DNA from: Brachybacterium vulturis
GTDB taxonomy: Bacteria > Actinomycetota > Actinomycetes > Actinomycetales > Dermabacteraceae
DNA length: 64,000 bases
Assembly (NCBI RefSeq): GCF_002407185.1
Contig: NZ_CP023563.1
Coordinates: 868,001 to 932,000, forward strand
Reading direction: 5' to 3'
The notes beneath the pieces were generated by a model. The model made no database searches and was not told the origin of the DNA. It worked only from the letters and a program-made list of their open reading frames with translations. The translations under genes were made by a program, and so were the position numbers. Shown one piece after another: positions 9,529 through 17,845 of the stretch. Each line of letters opens with the position of its first letter. Positions within the stretch are counted from its first letter, which is position 1.

Positions 9529-9546
9529 GGTCCATGTGCATGGACC
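9529..9546. promoter_or_regulatory. Inverted repeat upstream of the DUF1206 gene
   Basis: GGTCCATG-TG-CATGGACC, perfect 8-bp arms, about 55 bases upstream of the likely transcription start of the DUF1206 gene. It could be an operator or a hairpin ending transcription from the DUF1961 gene. Confidence 0.35.
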
Positions 9547-9600
9547 AGGGAGAGCTCTCCGCTGCTGCGTCGATCGGGCCCGGTCGCCCCGACGGCGTTC

Positions 9601-9612
9601 TACAGTGCAGCC
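9601..9612 (+). promoter_or_regulatory. Likely -10 box of a leaderless transcript
   Basis: TACAGT (TANNNT pattern) ends six bases before the ATG of the DUF1206 gene, and no Shine-Dalgarno sequence precedes that ATG. This is the layout of leaderless genes in actinobacteria. No good -35 is visible. Confidence 0.45.
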
Positions 9613-10458
9613 ATGGGATCCCTGCAGAGCGCTCGTGACGGCGCCGAGAACGTCGAGGACGCCGCCGAGGACGTCGCCGAGCACCCGGTCTTCCAGACCA
9701 TCGCTCGCGGCGGCTTCGTGATGAGCGGTCTGGTGCACGTGCTGATCGGGGTGATCACGCTGCGCATGGCGCTCGGCGGCTCCTCGCAGGAGGCCGATCA
9801 GTCCGGCGCGCTGCAGGCCGTCGCCTCCGCGCCGGGCGGGAACATCGTGCTGTGGATCGGTGGGATCGCGATGGCGGCGCTGGTGCTCTGGCACCTGGCC
9901 GAGGCCTGGTTCGGTGCACGGTGGAAGCGAGGCGCCGCGAAGCGGATCGGCCACGTGGTCACCACCCTCGGCAAGGCGGTCGTCTACGCGGCGCTCGCGG
10001 CGACGGCGCTGCGCTTCGCCGCCGGGGCCGGCACCGACTCCGGCCAGCAGACCTCCCAGCTCACCGCGGGCCTGATGGGCAATGCTGCCGGCCGTACCGC
10101 GGTGGTCGTGGTGGCACTGGTGGTCTTCGTCATCGGCTGCCACCACGTGTACACGGGCGCCAGTCGCGGCTTCGAGGACCACCTGCGGGTGCCGGAAGGG
10201 CAGCAGATCGCCCGCGCGATCGTCGTCACCGGGGTGCTCGGCTATATCGGCAAGGGCATCGCGCTGCTGGCCGTGGGTCTGATGTTCGGCTGGGCCGCCC
10301 TCGGGGCGGATCCGGAGAAGGCGACCGGGCTCGACGGCGCCCTGCAGGCCATGGCGGCGCTCCCCGCCGGCGGGGTCGCGCTCGCCGTGGTCGGTGCCGG
10401 GCTCATCCTCTTCGGGCTCTTCGCGGTGCTGCGTTCGCGCTACGCGCCGGTCATGTGA
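9613..10458 (+). CDS. DUF1206 membrane protein, six helices
   Basis: 281 residues made of three internally repeated units of two transmembrane helices each, the DUF1206 layout. An acidic N-terminus (ENVEDAAEDVAE) precedes helix 1. Each unit starts with a G-x-V-(M/V)-x-G-(L/I)-V-(H/Y) type helix (GGFVMSGLVHVLIG; RIGHVVTTLGKAVVYAAL; VLGYIGKGIALLAVG). The family has no assigned function. The likely promoter is of the leaderless kind. The 3' end overlaps the convergent folA gene by 19 bases, an unusual but not rare arrangement in compact actinobacterial genomes. Confidence 0.85.
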   Translation: MGSLQSARDGAENVEDAAEDVAEHPVFQTIARGGFVMSGLVHVLIGVITLRMALGGSSQEADQSGALQAVASAPGGNIVLWIGGIAMAALVLWHLAEAWFGARWKRGAAKRIGHVVTTLGKAVVYAALAATALRFAAGAGTDSGQQTSQLTAGLMGNAAGRTAVVVVALVVFVIGCHHVYTGASRGFEDHLRVPEGQQIARAIVVTGVLGYIGKGIALLAVGLMFGWAALGADPEKATGLDGALQAMAALPAGGVALAVVGAGLILFGLFAVLRSRYAPVM

Positions 10459-11063
10459 GGGGCGCGGCGCCGGTAGCGGAGGATCCGAAAGCGCAGGCCG
10501 GTGCGTGAACTGCACCAGGCGGGATCAGATGCCTCCGGGGAGAAGTCGTCGGGAACGACGGGGGCGGTGGTGTCCCCGTCGACCTCGAGGTCGATCTCGG
10601 TGACCACCAGCAGGTCTGCCCGACCCATCGCCTCCCGGTACACGCGGCCGCCGCCGATCACCCAGGTCATCGCGCCCTTCACCGGGCCCGGGGCGGGGGT
10701 GTCGAGCGCGTCGCGGTCCCCGGGCCCGGTGGGGGAGTCTCGCGCCGCCAGCGCCTCGCCGGCCAGGCGCAGCGCGTCCCCCAGGTCACGGGCCCGCACC
10801 GCCCCCTCGGCCGCGAAGGCGTCGTCCGAGGTGATGACGATGTTCGTGCGCTCGGGCAGCGGCCGGAACCGGGGCGGGAAGGACTCCCAGGTGCGCCGGC
10901 CCATCACCACGGGCGAGCCCTTCGTGGTGCGGGAGAAGTGTCTGAGGTCCTCCGGCAGGTGCCAGGGCATGGTGCCGCCGGCGCCGATCACGCCGCCGCG
11001 GGCCTGGGCCCAGATCAGTCCGATCCGTGGCGGGGCGGGTGCGGTGTCGTCGTCCGTGCTCAT
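10440..11063 (-). CDS. folA: Dihydrofolate reductase
   Basis: 207 residues, longer than the usual 160-180 because of about 25 inserted residues ([21 protein letters not shown]) before the strand [13 protein letters not shown] and a C-terminal extension. The family core is clear: [26 protein letters not shown] with the catalytic acid, [11 protein letters not shown], and [13 protein letters not shown]. It reduces dihydrofolate to tetrahydrofolate with NADPH, regenerating the cofactor oxidised by ThyA, encoded directly upstream with a four-base ATGA overlap. ATG 11063 was chosen on that overlap. The very C-terminal tail ([12 protein letters not shown]) overlaps the end of the convergent DUF1206 gene. 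Confidence 0.92.
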   Translation of the reverse strand: MSTDDDTAPAPPRIGLIWAQARGGVIGAGGTMPWHLPEDLRHFSRTTKGSPVVMGRRTWESFPPRFRPLPERTNIVITSDDAFAAEGAVRARDLGDALRLAGEALAARDSPTGPGDRDALDTPAPGPVKGAMTWVIGGGRVYREAMGRADLLVVTEIDLEVDGDTTAPVVPDDFSPEASDPAWCSSRTGLRFRILRYRRRAPHMTGA

Positions 11064-11863
11064 ACCGCAACGGGGGCCTTGATCCCCTTGTGGTGCTGGT
11101 AGCCCACGATCTCGATGTCCTCGAGCTCGTAGTCGAGGATCGAGTCCGGCTGCCGGGTCAGCGACAGGGTGGGATAGGGGAAGGGCTCGCGCGACAGCTG
11201 CCGGGTGACCTGCTCGTGGTGGTTGTCGTAGATGTGGCAGTCCCCGCCGGTCCAGACGAAGTCCCCCACCTCGAGGTCGGTCTGCTGGGCGACCAGGTGG
11301 GTCAGCAGCGCGTAGCTGGCGATGTTGAAGGGCACCCCGAGGAAGAGATCCGCGCTGCGCTGGTACAGCTGGCAGGAGAGCTTCCCGTCGTGCACCTCGA
11401 ACTGGAACAGGGCATGGCAGGGGGCGAGCGCCATGGCGGGGATGTCCGCCGGGTTCCAGGCCGAGACGATCAGCCGGCGAGAGTCGGGGTTCGTGCGGAT
11501 CTGCTCGATCACCTCGCTGATCTGGTCGATGACCCCGCCGTCGGGGGTGGGCCAGGAGCGCCACTGCGCGCCGTAGACCGGGCCGAGCTCGCCGTCCTCG
11601 TCCGCCCACTCGTCCCAGATGCTCACGCCCCGCTCCTGCAGCCAGCGCACATTGGTGTCCCCGCGCAGGAACCACAGCAGCTCGAGGATGATCGAGCGGG
11701 TGTGCACCCGTTTGGTGGTGATCAGCGGGAAGCCCTGGGACAGGTCGTAGCGCAGCTGCTTCCCGAACAGGCTGCGAGTGCCGGTGCCGGTGCGGTCGCC
11801 CTTGGCGTGCCCGGTCTCCATGACCTCGCGCAGCAGGTCCTCGTACGGGGTGGGGATGCTCAT
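11060..11863 (-). CDS. thyA: Thymidylate synthase
   Basis: 267 residues, close to the E. coli enzyme. The catalytic cysteine is C149 in [32 protein letters not shown] and the C-terminal [24 protein letters not shown] region are all intact. It methylates dUMP using 5,10-methylenetetrahydrofolate and leaves dihydrofolate, which FolA from the overlapping next gene recycles. The frame is open for 30 further codons upstream, but those residues are Pro/Arg-rich; ATG 11863 begins the conserved part ([11 protein letters not shown]). First gene of a thyA-folA operon. Confidence 0.95.
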   Translation of the reverse strand: MSIPTPYEDLLREVMETGHAKGDRTGTGTRSLFGKQLRYDLSQGFPLITTKRVHTRSIILELLWFLRGDTNVRWLQERGVSIWDEWADEDGELGPVYGAQWRSWPTPDGGVIDQISEVIEQIRTNPDSRRLIVSAWNPADIPAMALAPCHALFQFEVHDGKLSCQLYQRSADLFLGVPFNIASYALLTHLVAQQTDLEVGDFVWTGGDCHIYDNHHEQVTRQLSREPFPYPTLSLTRQPDSILDYELEDIEIVGYQHHKGIKAPVAV

Positions 11864-12001
11864 CGCGTCATACCCCCGCAGTGGTGGCGGAGGCAGGATC
11901 GGTGGCACCGGTGGCCGGAGGCGAAGCTTCTGGGCATGGTCCGATTCTCGCACCGTCGCGCCGCGCGTGCGCTTCGCGACGCCGTGCCGCAGCCCGTCCT
12001 G

Positions 12002-13510
12002 TCAGACGAGCGCCGGCTCCTCGGCGCTCTCCCGTGGCGCGGTCGTCGCGGCTGTGCCCGTGGCGGTCGGGCCGTCGGCGTCCGTCCCGCCTGCTCCCGG
12101 CCGTCCGCGCTTGATGAACAGCGTGGTCGCCGCCGCCCCGAGCCCGGCGACCGCGGCGAGCAGGAAGCAGATCTTGAAGGCGGTCATGGTGGGCAGCGAC
12201 TGGCCGCCCACGGTGGTGGTGACGGAGGTCAGCACGATCGCCATCACCGCGCCGGCGCTCGTCGTGCCCATCGAGCGCATCAGGGCGTTGACCCCCACTC
12301 CCGACCCGGCCTCCGAGGCCGGGGAGTTCTCCATGATCAGTGTGGGCATCGCGGCGTAGGCGATCCCCACCCCGGCCGAGGAGAGGCAGGAGGCGAGCAT
12401 GAGCTGCCACGGCGCGTCGGTCAGGAAGAACGCGACCAGGTACCCGCTGGAGAGGACGACCATGCCGGTGGCCAGCGTGGCCCGCCCGCCGAAACGGGTG
12501 AGCATCCCACTGGAGATCGGCGTGAAGGCCAGCATCATCAGGCCGCCCGGGGCCATCCACAGGCCCGTCTGCAGCATGGTCTGGCCGAGCCCGTATCCGG
12601 TGGCGTCGGGCGCCTGCAGCAGCTGCGGGATCACGATCGCCTGCGCCATCATGCCGAACCCCGCCATCAGGGCGGCGAGGTTCGTCAGCAGGATCGGACG
12701 ACGGGCCATGGTGCGCAGGTCCACCAGCGGGCTTCCCTGGCGCAGCTCGAACCAGGCCCACAGCAGCAGTGCCGCGGCACCGCCGATGATCACGCCGAGC
12801 GTGGCGGCGGAGGCCCAGCCCCAGTCGTTGCCCTTGGAGACGCCGACGAGCACGGCGACCACGCCGATCGCCATGCCGATCGCCCCGATCACATCGAGCT
12901 TCCCGGAGCCGACCGGTGCGCAATGGGGCAGCGCGACCGCGGTGGAGACCACCATGAGCACGGCGAGCGCCGAGGCCAGCCAGAACAGCGCGTGCCAGTC
13001 GTAGGACTGCGCGATCCAGGCGGCGATCGGCAGGCCGAGCGCGCCGCCCACACCGAGGGTGGCGCTGATGCCGGCCACCGCCGTGTTGCGCAGGTGCGGG
13101 GGCATCACCTCCCGCACGAAGCTGATCGCGACCGGGATGTACCCCATCGCCAGGCCCTGCAGCACACGGCCGACCAGGACGGGCGCCAGCGAGTCCCCGA
13201 GGGCGCTGATCAGCGAGCCCGCCAGCATGAGCGCGGCCGAGCCGATCAGGACGGGCTTGCACCCCTTGAGATCGGCGAGCCTGCCGGAGACCGGCATCGC
13301 GACACCGCCGGCCAGCAGAGTGGCGGTGACCACCCAGGCCGCGTTCGAGGCCGAGGTGCCGAGCATGGAGGGCAGCTCGGGCTGGATCGGGATCACGAGC
13401 GACTGCATGAGCGAGGCGCACAGGCTGGAGAAGCCGATGACGATCAGGATCACGGCGGGGTGGCGGACGCTGCCCTCGGCCGGGCTCGCTGTCTGCGGGG
13501 AATGGTTCAC
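12002..13510 (-). CDS. MFS drug-type exporter (DHA2-like)
   Basis: 502 residues with about fourteen predicted helices, as in the 14-helix DHA2 drug:H+ antiporters. Motif A appears as SGRLADLKGCKP, motif C-like glycines as GISATLGVGGALGLPIAAWI. GTG 13510 is preceded by GAAGG at short distance; the upstream continuation of the frame crosses the divergent promoter and is not coding. The gene is transcribed away from a MarR regulator with two palindromes between them, the classic layout of an exporter repressed by its neighbour and induced by its substrate. The exported compound is unknown. The C-terminus has a Thr/Ala/Gly-rich tail. Confidence 0.87.
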   Translation of the reverse strand: MNHSPQTASPAEGSVRHPAVILIVIGFSSLCASLMQSLVIPIQPELPSMLGTSASNAAWVVTATLLAGGVAMPVSGRLADLKGCKPVLIGSAALMLAGSLISALGDSLAPVLVGRVLQGLAMGYIPVAISFVREVMPPHLRNTAVAGISATLGVGGALGLPIAAWIAQSYDWHALFWLASALAVLMVVSTAVALPHCAPVGSGKLDVIGAIGMAIGVVAVLVGVSKGNDWGWASAATLGVIIGGAAALLLWAWFELRQGSPLVDLRTMARRPILLTNLAALMAGFGMMAQAIVIPQLLQAPDATGYGLGQTMLQTGLWMAPGGLMMLAFTPISSGMLTRFGGRATLATGMVVLSSGYLVAFFLTDAPWQLMLASCLSSAGVGIAYAAMPTLIMENSPASEAGSGVGVNALMRSMGTTSAGAVMAIVLTSVTTTVGGQSLPTMTAFKICFLLAAVAGLGAAATTLFIKRGRPGAGGTDADGPTATGTAATTAPRESAEEPALV

Positions 13511-13546
13511 GGGCACCTTCGGTTCGGACGTGGGACTGGGGAAGAA

Positions 13547-13561
13547 TATGTAATCTACATA
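13547..13561. promoter_or_regulatory. Candidate MarR operator 1
   Basis: TATGTA-atc-TACATA, a perfect palindrome in the 125-base divergent promoter region between the MFS exporter and the marR gene. Confidence 0.65.
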
Positions 13562-13572
13562 GTGGGCGCGGG

Positions 13573-13587
13573 TGTGTAAAGTACATA
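13573..13587. promoter_or_regulatory. Candidate MarR operator 2
   Basis: TGTGTA-aag-TACATA, one mismatch from the palindrome of site 1 and exactly 26 bases further on, so both sites face nearly the same side of the helix at 2.5 turns. Confidence 0.6.
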
Positions 13588-13635
13588 CCGGAGTCGATCC
13601 GAGCACTGTGACGACGTCGAAGGAACGGTGGCGAG

Positions 13636-14130
13636 ATGATGGAGCACACCGGGGGTGACTGCGCCCCGGGCGAGGACGCCGCGGCGCGGGAGCCGCGCCG
13701 CGAGGTGGCACGCCTCCTCAGCCTCCTGGACCGCCACCGCAGGCTCCATCGCCAGGAGCGCAATCTCGGGGACGCCGACCTGCGCATCCTCTGGCTCTTC
13801 GCCGACGGAAGCACCCGGACGCTGCGGGAGATCGCGGACGCCCTCCACCTCGAGCAGTCCACGGTGAACCGGCAGGTCAATGCCGCCGTCACGGAAGGGC
13901 TGCTCGAGCGAACCCGAGGTCACGGCGGTCAGGCGTACCGCTTCCAGCGCACGGCGACGGGGTATCGACTCTTCGAGGCGGATGTCGCCGCGAGCCTGGC
14001 CGGCTATGACGAGGCGCTGGCCGCCCTCGGGGCGGCGGATGCCGCGACCTTCGTCGATCTCCTGGGCCACTTCACCGAGGCCTACCGGGTGGTGGCGGAG
14101 CGGTCGGGCAAGGTGCTGCGGCGCGAGTAG
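13636..14130 (+). CDS. MarR family transcriptional regulator
   Basis: 164 residues with a MarR winged helix: recognition region TLREIADALHLEQSTVNRQVNAAVTEGLLER at about residues 55-88 and a wing with GGQAYRFQRTATG. The long flanking helices would form the dimer. The N-terminal 20 residues are acidic and probably disordered. It is divergent from the MFS exporter, and two matching palindromes lie between the genes, so it very likely represses the exporter and itself, releasing DNA on binding a small ligand. Start at ATG 13636; the next residue is also Met, so 13639 is possible. Confidence 0.87.
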   Translation: MMEHTGGDCAPGEDAAAREPRREVARLLSLLDRHRRLHRQERNLGDADLRILWLFADGSTRTLREIADALHLEQSTVNRQVNAAVTEGLLERTRGHGGQAYRFQRTATGYRLFEADVAASLAGYDEALAALGAADAATFVDLLGHFTEAYRVVAERSGKVLRRE

Positions 14131-14229
14131 GCAGGGCCCGGATCGTCGGGCCGACGTTCGCCCATGGCCCCGCCCACGTGCCGGGCCCGACGACCCTGCG
14201 AGTTCCGGCGACACGCCGGACATCGATAT

Positions 14230-14245
14230 TCAACCGAAGGGTTGA
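14230..14245. promoter_or_regulatory. Candidate ArsR operator 1, over the -35 box
   Basis: TCAACC-gaag-GGTTGA, perfect palindrome. Its right arm overlaps the TTGACC -35 hexamer of the arsR operon promoter. Confidence 0.65.
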
Positions 14246-14270
14246 CCATGATCGCGACGCGGCGTAACGT
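14242..14270 (+). promoter_or_regulatory. Promoter of the arsR-SRPBCC-DinB-like operon
   Basis: -35 TTGACC, 17-base spacer, -10 TAACGT (TANNNT pattern), ending 35 bases before the arsR start. The box pair is flanked by two copies of the same palindromic site. Confidence 0.65.
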
Positions 14271-14278
14271 CTCCGTCA

Positions 14279-14294
14279 TCAACCAATACGTTGA
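14279..14294. promoter_or_regulatory. Candidate ArsR operator 2, near the transcription start
   Basis: TCAAC-caatac-GTTGA, same arms and same total length as site 1, 49 bases downstream (centre to centre), just before the arsR ribosome binding site. Confidence 0.6.
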
Positions 14295-14305
14295 GAAAGG
14301 GAGGG

Positions 14306-14653
14306 ATGGACGACGACAGTCTCTCGAGGGCCTTCGCGGCCCTCGCCGATCCCACCCGACGAGACCTCGTCTCCCGGCTCACCCTCGGTGACGCCACGGT
14401 CGGAGAGCTCGCCGCCCCCTACGACATGTCCCTGCAGGCCGTGAGCAAGCACCTCGCGGTCCTCGAATCGGCCGGGCTCGTCTCCCGCCGACGCGACGCC
14501 CAACGGCGCCCCGTGCACCTCGAATCCGAGGTGCTGGGGGAGCTGACCCACTGGATCGACCGGCACCGCCGAGCCGCCGAGGCACGCATGTCCCGCCTCG
14601 ACGGCGTCCTGCACCATCTCCGCAGCACGGATCCCGAGGAGCACACGCCATGA
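14306..14653 (+). CDS. ArsR/SdpR family repressor
   Basis: 115 residues, a compact winged helix: FAALADPTRRDLVSRL, then LAAPYDMSLQAVSKHLAVLESAGLV (recognition helix) and the wing RRDAQRRPVHLE. No metal-binding cysteine pair is present, so it belongs to the metal-independent branch commonly paired with SRPBCC proteins. ATG 14306 follows GGGAGGG; an upstream TTG in frame lies within the operator and is unlikely. Two palindromes bracket the promoter, so autoregulation is expected. The stop overlaps the SRPBCC start (ATGA). The signal sensed is unknown. Confidence 0.88.
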   Translation: MDDDSLSRAFAALADPTRRDLVSRLTLGDATVGELAAPYDMSLQAVSKHLAVLESAGLVSRRRDAQRRPVHLESEVLGELTHWIDRHRRAAEARMSRLDGVLHHLRSTDPEEHTP

Positions 14654-15147
14654 CCACCACCGAACGGCTCACCACCGCGACCATCGAGGCCGATTCCGAA
14701 GTCCCCTTGATCCGCATCACCCGGGACTTCCGGGCAACGCCCGCGCAGCTCCTGCGCGCGCACACCGATCCCGAGCTCTACGCGCGCTGGGTGGGACCCG
14801 AGGAGCTCTCGACCCGCATCGAGCGCTGGGATGCGCGCACCGGCGGTGCCTACGCCTTCACCAACATCGGACCGGACGAGGAGGAGTACTCCTTCTACGG
14901 GAGCTTCCACGAGGTCACCGAGGACCGCCTCGTCCAGACCTTCACCTTCGACGGCTGGCCCGAGGCCGTCTCCCTGGAGACGCTGCGGGTCGAGGACCTC
15001 GGCGACGGCTGGACCCGTCTGCACGGGCAGTCGCTCTTCGACTCCTTCGAGGGCCGCAATCAGATGCTCGAGAGCGGCATGGACGTCGGTATCCACGAGG
15101 GGTACGCCGCCCTCGATGCCCTGCTGGCCGAGGCGGGCCCGCGATGA
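14650..15147 (+). CDS. SRPBCC/AHSA1 domain protein
   Basis: 165 residues with the activator-of-Hsp90-ATPase-like (AHSA1) START-type fold: IRITRDFRATPAQLLRAHTDPELYARWVGP at the start, GGAYAFTN in the middle, and a long C-terminal helix (GMDVGIHEGYAALDALLAE). Such domains bind hydrophobic ligands; those encoded behind an ArsR repressor are common in actinobacteria and have no defined role. It overlaps both neighbours by four bases, so the three proteins are probably made together. Confidence 0.88.
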   Translation: MTTTERLTTATIEADSEVPLIRITRDFRATPAQLLRAHTDPELYARWVGPEELSTRIERWDARTGGAYAFTNIGPDEEEYSFYGSFHEVTEDRLVQTFTFDGWPEAVSLETLRVEDLGDGWTRLHGQSLFDSFEGRNQMLESGMDVGIHEGYAALDALLAEAGPR

Positions 15148-15725
15148 GCGCGTCGCTGCCCCAGCTTCCGCCGGACGAGAAGTACCGCGTGATCGCCGCA
15201 CGGTTCAGCGAGGTCGTCCGCGGCGTCACCGAGTGGGACGCGCCCACCCCAGTGGCGGAATGGCACGCCCGTGACGTGGTCGGGCACCTCGTCGGCTGGC
15301 TCTCCGCGCTGGTCCACGCCGGATCGAGCTTCCGCTTCGACGATGGTCCTCCGGTCGAGGCGGACCCCAGGGGTGCGTTGGAGGTCTTCGATCCGCAGGT
15401 GCAGCGCCTGCTCACGGACCCTGCCGCGGCCGAGATCCTGCACTCCAACCTGCATACCGGACAGGACCGTCCGCTGCCTCAGGTGGTCGACCAGGTCTTC
15501 ACCGGTGACGTCTTCTTCCACACCTGGGACCTCGCCCGTGCCTCCGGTCAGGACGACGCGCTGGACGCGGATCTGGTGCACGATGCCCTGACCAGCATGA
15601 GCGCCATGGAGGAGCAGCTGCGTCCCAGCGGCCAGTTCGGGCAGCAGCAGCCGGTGCCCGCTGACGCCACCGAGCAGGAGCGCCTCTTCGCCTTCCTCGG
15701 GCGGGACCCGCGCTGGACTCCGTGA
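15144..15725 (+). CDS. TIGR03086/DinB-like putative metal-binding protein
   Basis: 193 residues of the maleylpyruvate-isomerase N-terminal/DinB-like four-helix family. The three metal-ligand type histidines are visible: WHARDVVGHLVGW near residue 47, and the C-terminal FFHTWDLARASG near residue 125, the TIGR03086 hallmark. These proteins may use mycothiol or bind zinc, but few have been tested. Last gene of the ArsR-SRPBCC-DinB-like operon, joined by ATGA overlaps. It may modify or sequester the compound sensed by the repressor; that is inference. Confidence 0.82.
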   Translation: MSASLPQLPPDEKYRVIAARFSEVVRGVTEWDAPTPVAEWHARDVVGHLVGWLSALVHAGSSFRFDDGPPVEADPRGALEVFDPQVQRLLTDPAAAEILHSNLHTGQDRPLPQVVDQVFTGDVFFHTWDLARASGQDDALDADLVHDALTSMSAMEEQLRPSGQFGQQQPVPADATEQERLFAFLGRDPRWTP

Positions 15726-16061
15726 GAGTCCGCGCGAGGCGGCGCGGTGGCATCGAGGGTCGCTCACGGGGGAGAGCTCGAGCCCTGTTCGCCGCAGTAT
15801 TTTTAGAGGGGCCCCGGATCGAACCCATGCCAGGTGCCGCTTCGAGCGCCTGTGAGCGGCACCTGGCGTGGGGTACCGGCGAGTGACGGGGTCGATCCGC
15901 CGCTGAGTGGGCGTCTCGAACGTGGTCAATCCGGCATGGATGAGGAAATGGGGCCGTCCTGCCGTACCGTGAATGGTGTGACCGCTGCTGCGAGCCCCGG
16001 CGACGCGCGCGTGACACCTGATACCTGAGCATCTGACCCTTCGACGATAGAGAAACTCCTC
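15726..16061. other. Gene-free stretch before RNase J
   Basis: 336 bases with no credible gene. It holds a large hairpin (15826-15870, listed separately), an AT-rich TATTTTTAGA run at 15799-15808, and a stretch before the RNase J start without a clear Shine-Dalgarno sequence. A promoter for RNase J must lie here but I cannot fix its boxes. Confidence 0.6.
15826..15870. other. 16-bp stem-loop upstream of RNase J
   Basis: GCCAGGTGCCGCT (15829-15841) pairs perfectly with 15855-15867 over a 13-base loop, and three more pairs (one G-U) extend the stem to 16. There is no U tract. It could end the arsR operon transcript 100 bases after its last stop or be a structured part of the RNase J leader. 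Confidence 0.6.
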
Positions 16062-17747
16062 ATGCCCTCTCCCCGCACCAAGCTCACCGCACCCCCGCGC
16101 CTTGCCAAGAACGGCCTGCGCATCACCGCGCTCGGCGGCCTCGGCGAGGTGGGCCGCAACATGACCGTGTTCGAGCACGCCGGCAAGCTGCTGATCGTCG
16201 ACTGCGGCGTGCTCTTCCCCGAGGAGCACCAGCCCGGCATCGACGTGATCCTGCCGGACTTCACCTCGATCCGGGACCGCCTGGACGACATCGAGGCGAT
16301 CGTCCTCACGCACGGTCACGAGGACCACATCGGAGGCGTCCCGTACCTGCTCAAGGAGCGGGCGGACATCCCCGTGATCGGCTCCGAGCTGACGCTGGCG
16401 TTCATCACCGCGAAGCTCAAGGAGCACCGCATCACCCCCAAGACCATCCAGGTCGAGGCGGGGCAGAAGCACAAGGCGGGCTCGTTCGACCTCGAGTTCG
16501 TCGCGGTCAACCACTCCATCCCCGATGCGCTCGCCATCATGATCCGCACCAAGGCCGGCTCCGTACTGCACACCGGTGACTTCAAGATGGACCAGTTCCC
16601 GCTGGACGGCCGCATCACCGACCTGCGCTCCTTCGCCCGGCTCGGCGAGGAGGGCGTGGACCTGTTCCTCACCGACTCCACGAACGCCGAGGTCCCCGGC
16701 TTCACGATGTCCGAGCGGGATCTGAACCCGGCGATCGACCAGGTGTTCACCTCCTCGCCGCGACGGATCATCGTCTCCAGCTTCGCCAGCCACGTGCACC
16801 GCATCCAGCAGGTGCTCAATGCCGCTCACGCCAACGGCCGCAAGGTCGCCTTCGTGGGCCGCTCGATGGTGCGCAACATGGCGATCGCCCGCGACCTCGG
16901 CTACCTGAACATCCCCAAGGGCCTCGTCGTCGACTTCCGCAAGATCCAGTCGATGCCCGATCACAAGATCACCCTGATCTGCACCGGTTCGCAGGGCGAG
17001 CCGATGGCGGCGCTGGCCCGCATGTCCAACGGCGACCACCAGATCCAGGTCGGCGAGGGCGACACCGTGCTGATGGCCTCCTCGCTGATCCCCGGCAACG
17101 AGAACGCCATCTACGGGATCATCAACAAGCTCACCGACCTCGGCGCGAACATCGTCCACAAGGGCAACGCGAAGGTGCACGTCTCCGGTCACGCCAGCGC
17201 CGGCGAGCTCGTGTACTGCTACAACATCGTGCGGCCGAAGAACGTGATGCCCGTGCACGGCGAGTCCAAGCACATGCACGCCAACGCCGAGCTGGCCCGC
17301 CGCACCGGGGTGCCGGAGAAGAACATCGTCCTCGCGCAGGACGGCGTGACCGTGGACCTCGTGGCCGGCCAGGCGAAGATCTCCGGCAAGGTCGAGGCCG
17401 GTCTGGTGTACGTGGACGGCCAGACCATCGGCACCGCCACCGAGGACACCCTCGCCGAGCGCCGCATGCTCTCCGGCGGCGGTGTGGTCACCGTGGTCGC
17501 CCTGATCGATCCCAAGACCAATCAGCCGGTCGAGCCGCTGGAGTTCATCACCAAGGGCTTCGTGCACGACGACAAGACCTTCAAGGGCGCCGAGACCCAG
17601 GTGAGCAAGGCCCTCGCCCGCGCCCGTCAGGACAAGATCGACGACATCGGCGAGCTCGAGGAGATCATCGTCGAGGCCGTCGGCAGCTACCTGCGCCGCA
17701 CCTACCGTCGCGAGCCGGCGGTCATGGCCGTGGTCGTCGACGCGTGA
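16062..17747 (+). CDS. rnj: Ribonuclease J
   Basis: 561 residues. The metallo-beta-lactamase core begins at about residue 18, with the zinc motif HGHEDHIGG at residues 84-92, and further ligands in HTGDFKMDQ, the SSFASHVHRI beta-CASP helix and the SGHASAGEL block near residue 375. A C-terminal domain of about 110 residues follows, as in RNase J1/J2 of actinobacteria. The enzyme has 5'-3' exonuclease and endonuclease activity in mRNA decay and rRNA maturation. In related genomes the dapA gene often lies before it; here an unrelated operon does. ATG 16062 gives the usual N-terminus. A strong terminator follows 58 bases after the stop. Confidence 0.95.
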   Translation: MPSPRTKLTAPPRLAKNGLRITALGGLGEVGRNMTVFEHAGKLLIVDCGVLFPEEHQPGIDVILPDFTSIRDRLDDIEAIVLTHGHEDHIGGVPYLLKERADIPVIGSELTLAFITAKLKEHRITPKTIQVEAGQKHKAGSFDLEFVAVNHSIPDALAIMIRTKAGSVLHTGDFKMDQFPLDGRITDLRSFARLGEEGVDLFLTDSTNAEVPGFTMSERDLNPAIDQVFTSSPRRIIVSSFASHVHRIQQVLNAAHANGRKVAFVGRSMVRNMAIARDLGYLNIPKGLVVDFRKIQSMPDHKITLICTGSQGEPMAALARMSNGDHQIQVGEGDTVLMASSLIPGNENAIYGIINKLTDLGANIVHKGNAKVHVSGHASAGELVYCYNIVRPKNVMPVHGESKHMHANAELARRTGVPEKNIVLAQDGVTVDLVAGQAKISGKVEAGLVYVDGQTIGTATEDTLAERRMLSGGGVVTVVALIDPKTNQPVEPLEFITKGFVHDDKTFKGAETQVSKALARARQDKIDDIGELEEIIVEAVGSYLRRTYRREPAVMAVVVDA

Positions 17748-17754
17748 GCGCTCT

Positions 17755-17794
17755 GTGAGCCCAGCCCGATCGGCGTGAGCCCAGCCTGATCGGC
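17755..17794. repeat. 20-bp tandem duplication after RNase J
   Basis: GTGAGCCCAGCC(C/T)GATCGGC occurs twice head to tail with one difference, between the RNase J stop and its terminator. It looks like a recent slippage or recombination product. Confidence 0.8.
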
Positions 17795-17804
17795 GCCTGA
17801 CCTC

Positions 17805-17845
17805 GAAGGCCCCTCCCTCCCGTGCTCCGGGACGGAGGGGCCTTC
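17805..17845 (+). terminator. RNase J terminator
   Basis: GAAGGCCCCTCC and its perfect 12-base complement enclose a 17-base loop, shortly after the RNase J stop. No U run beyond the TTC of the stem end. Confidence 0.8.

Noticed and set aside
15816..15830. Sequence like a tRNA T-loop (GGTTCGATCC on the minus strand)
   Set aside because: No acceptor, anticodon or D arm can be formed around it and the T stem does not pair.
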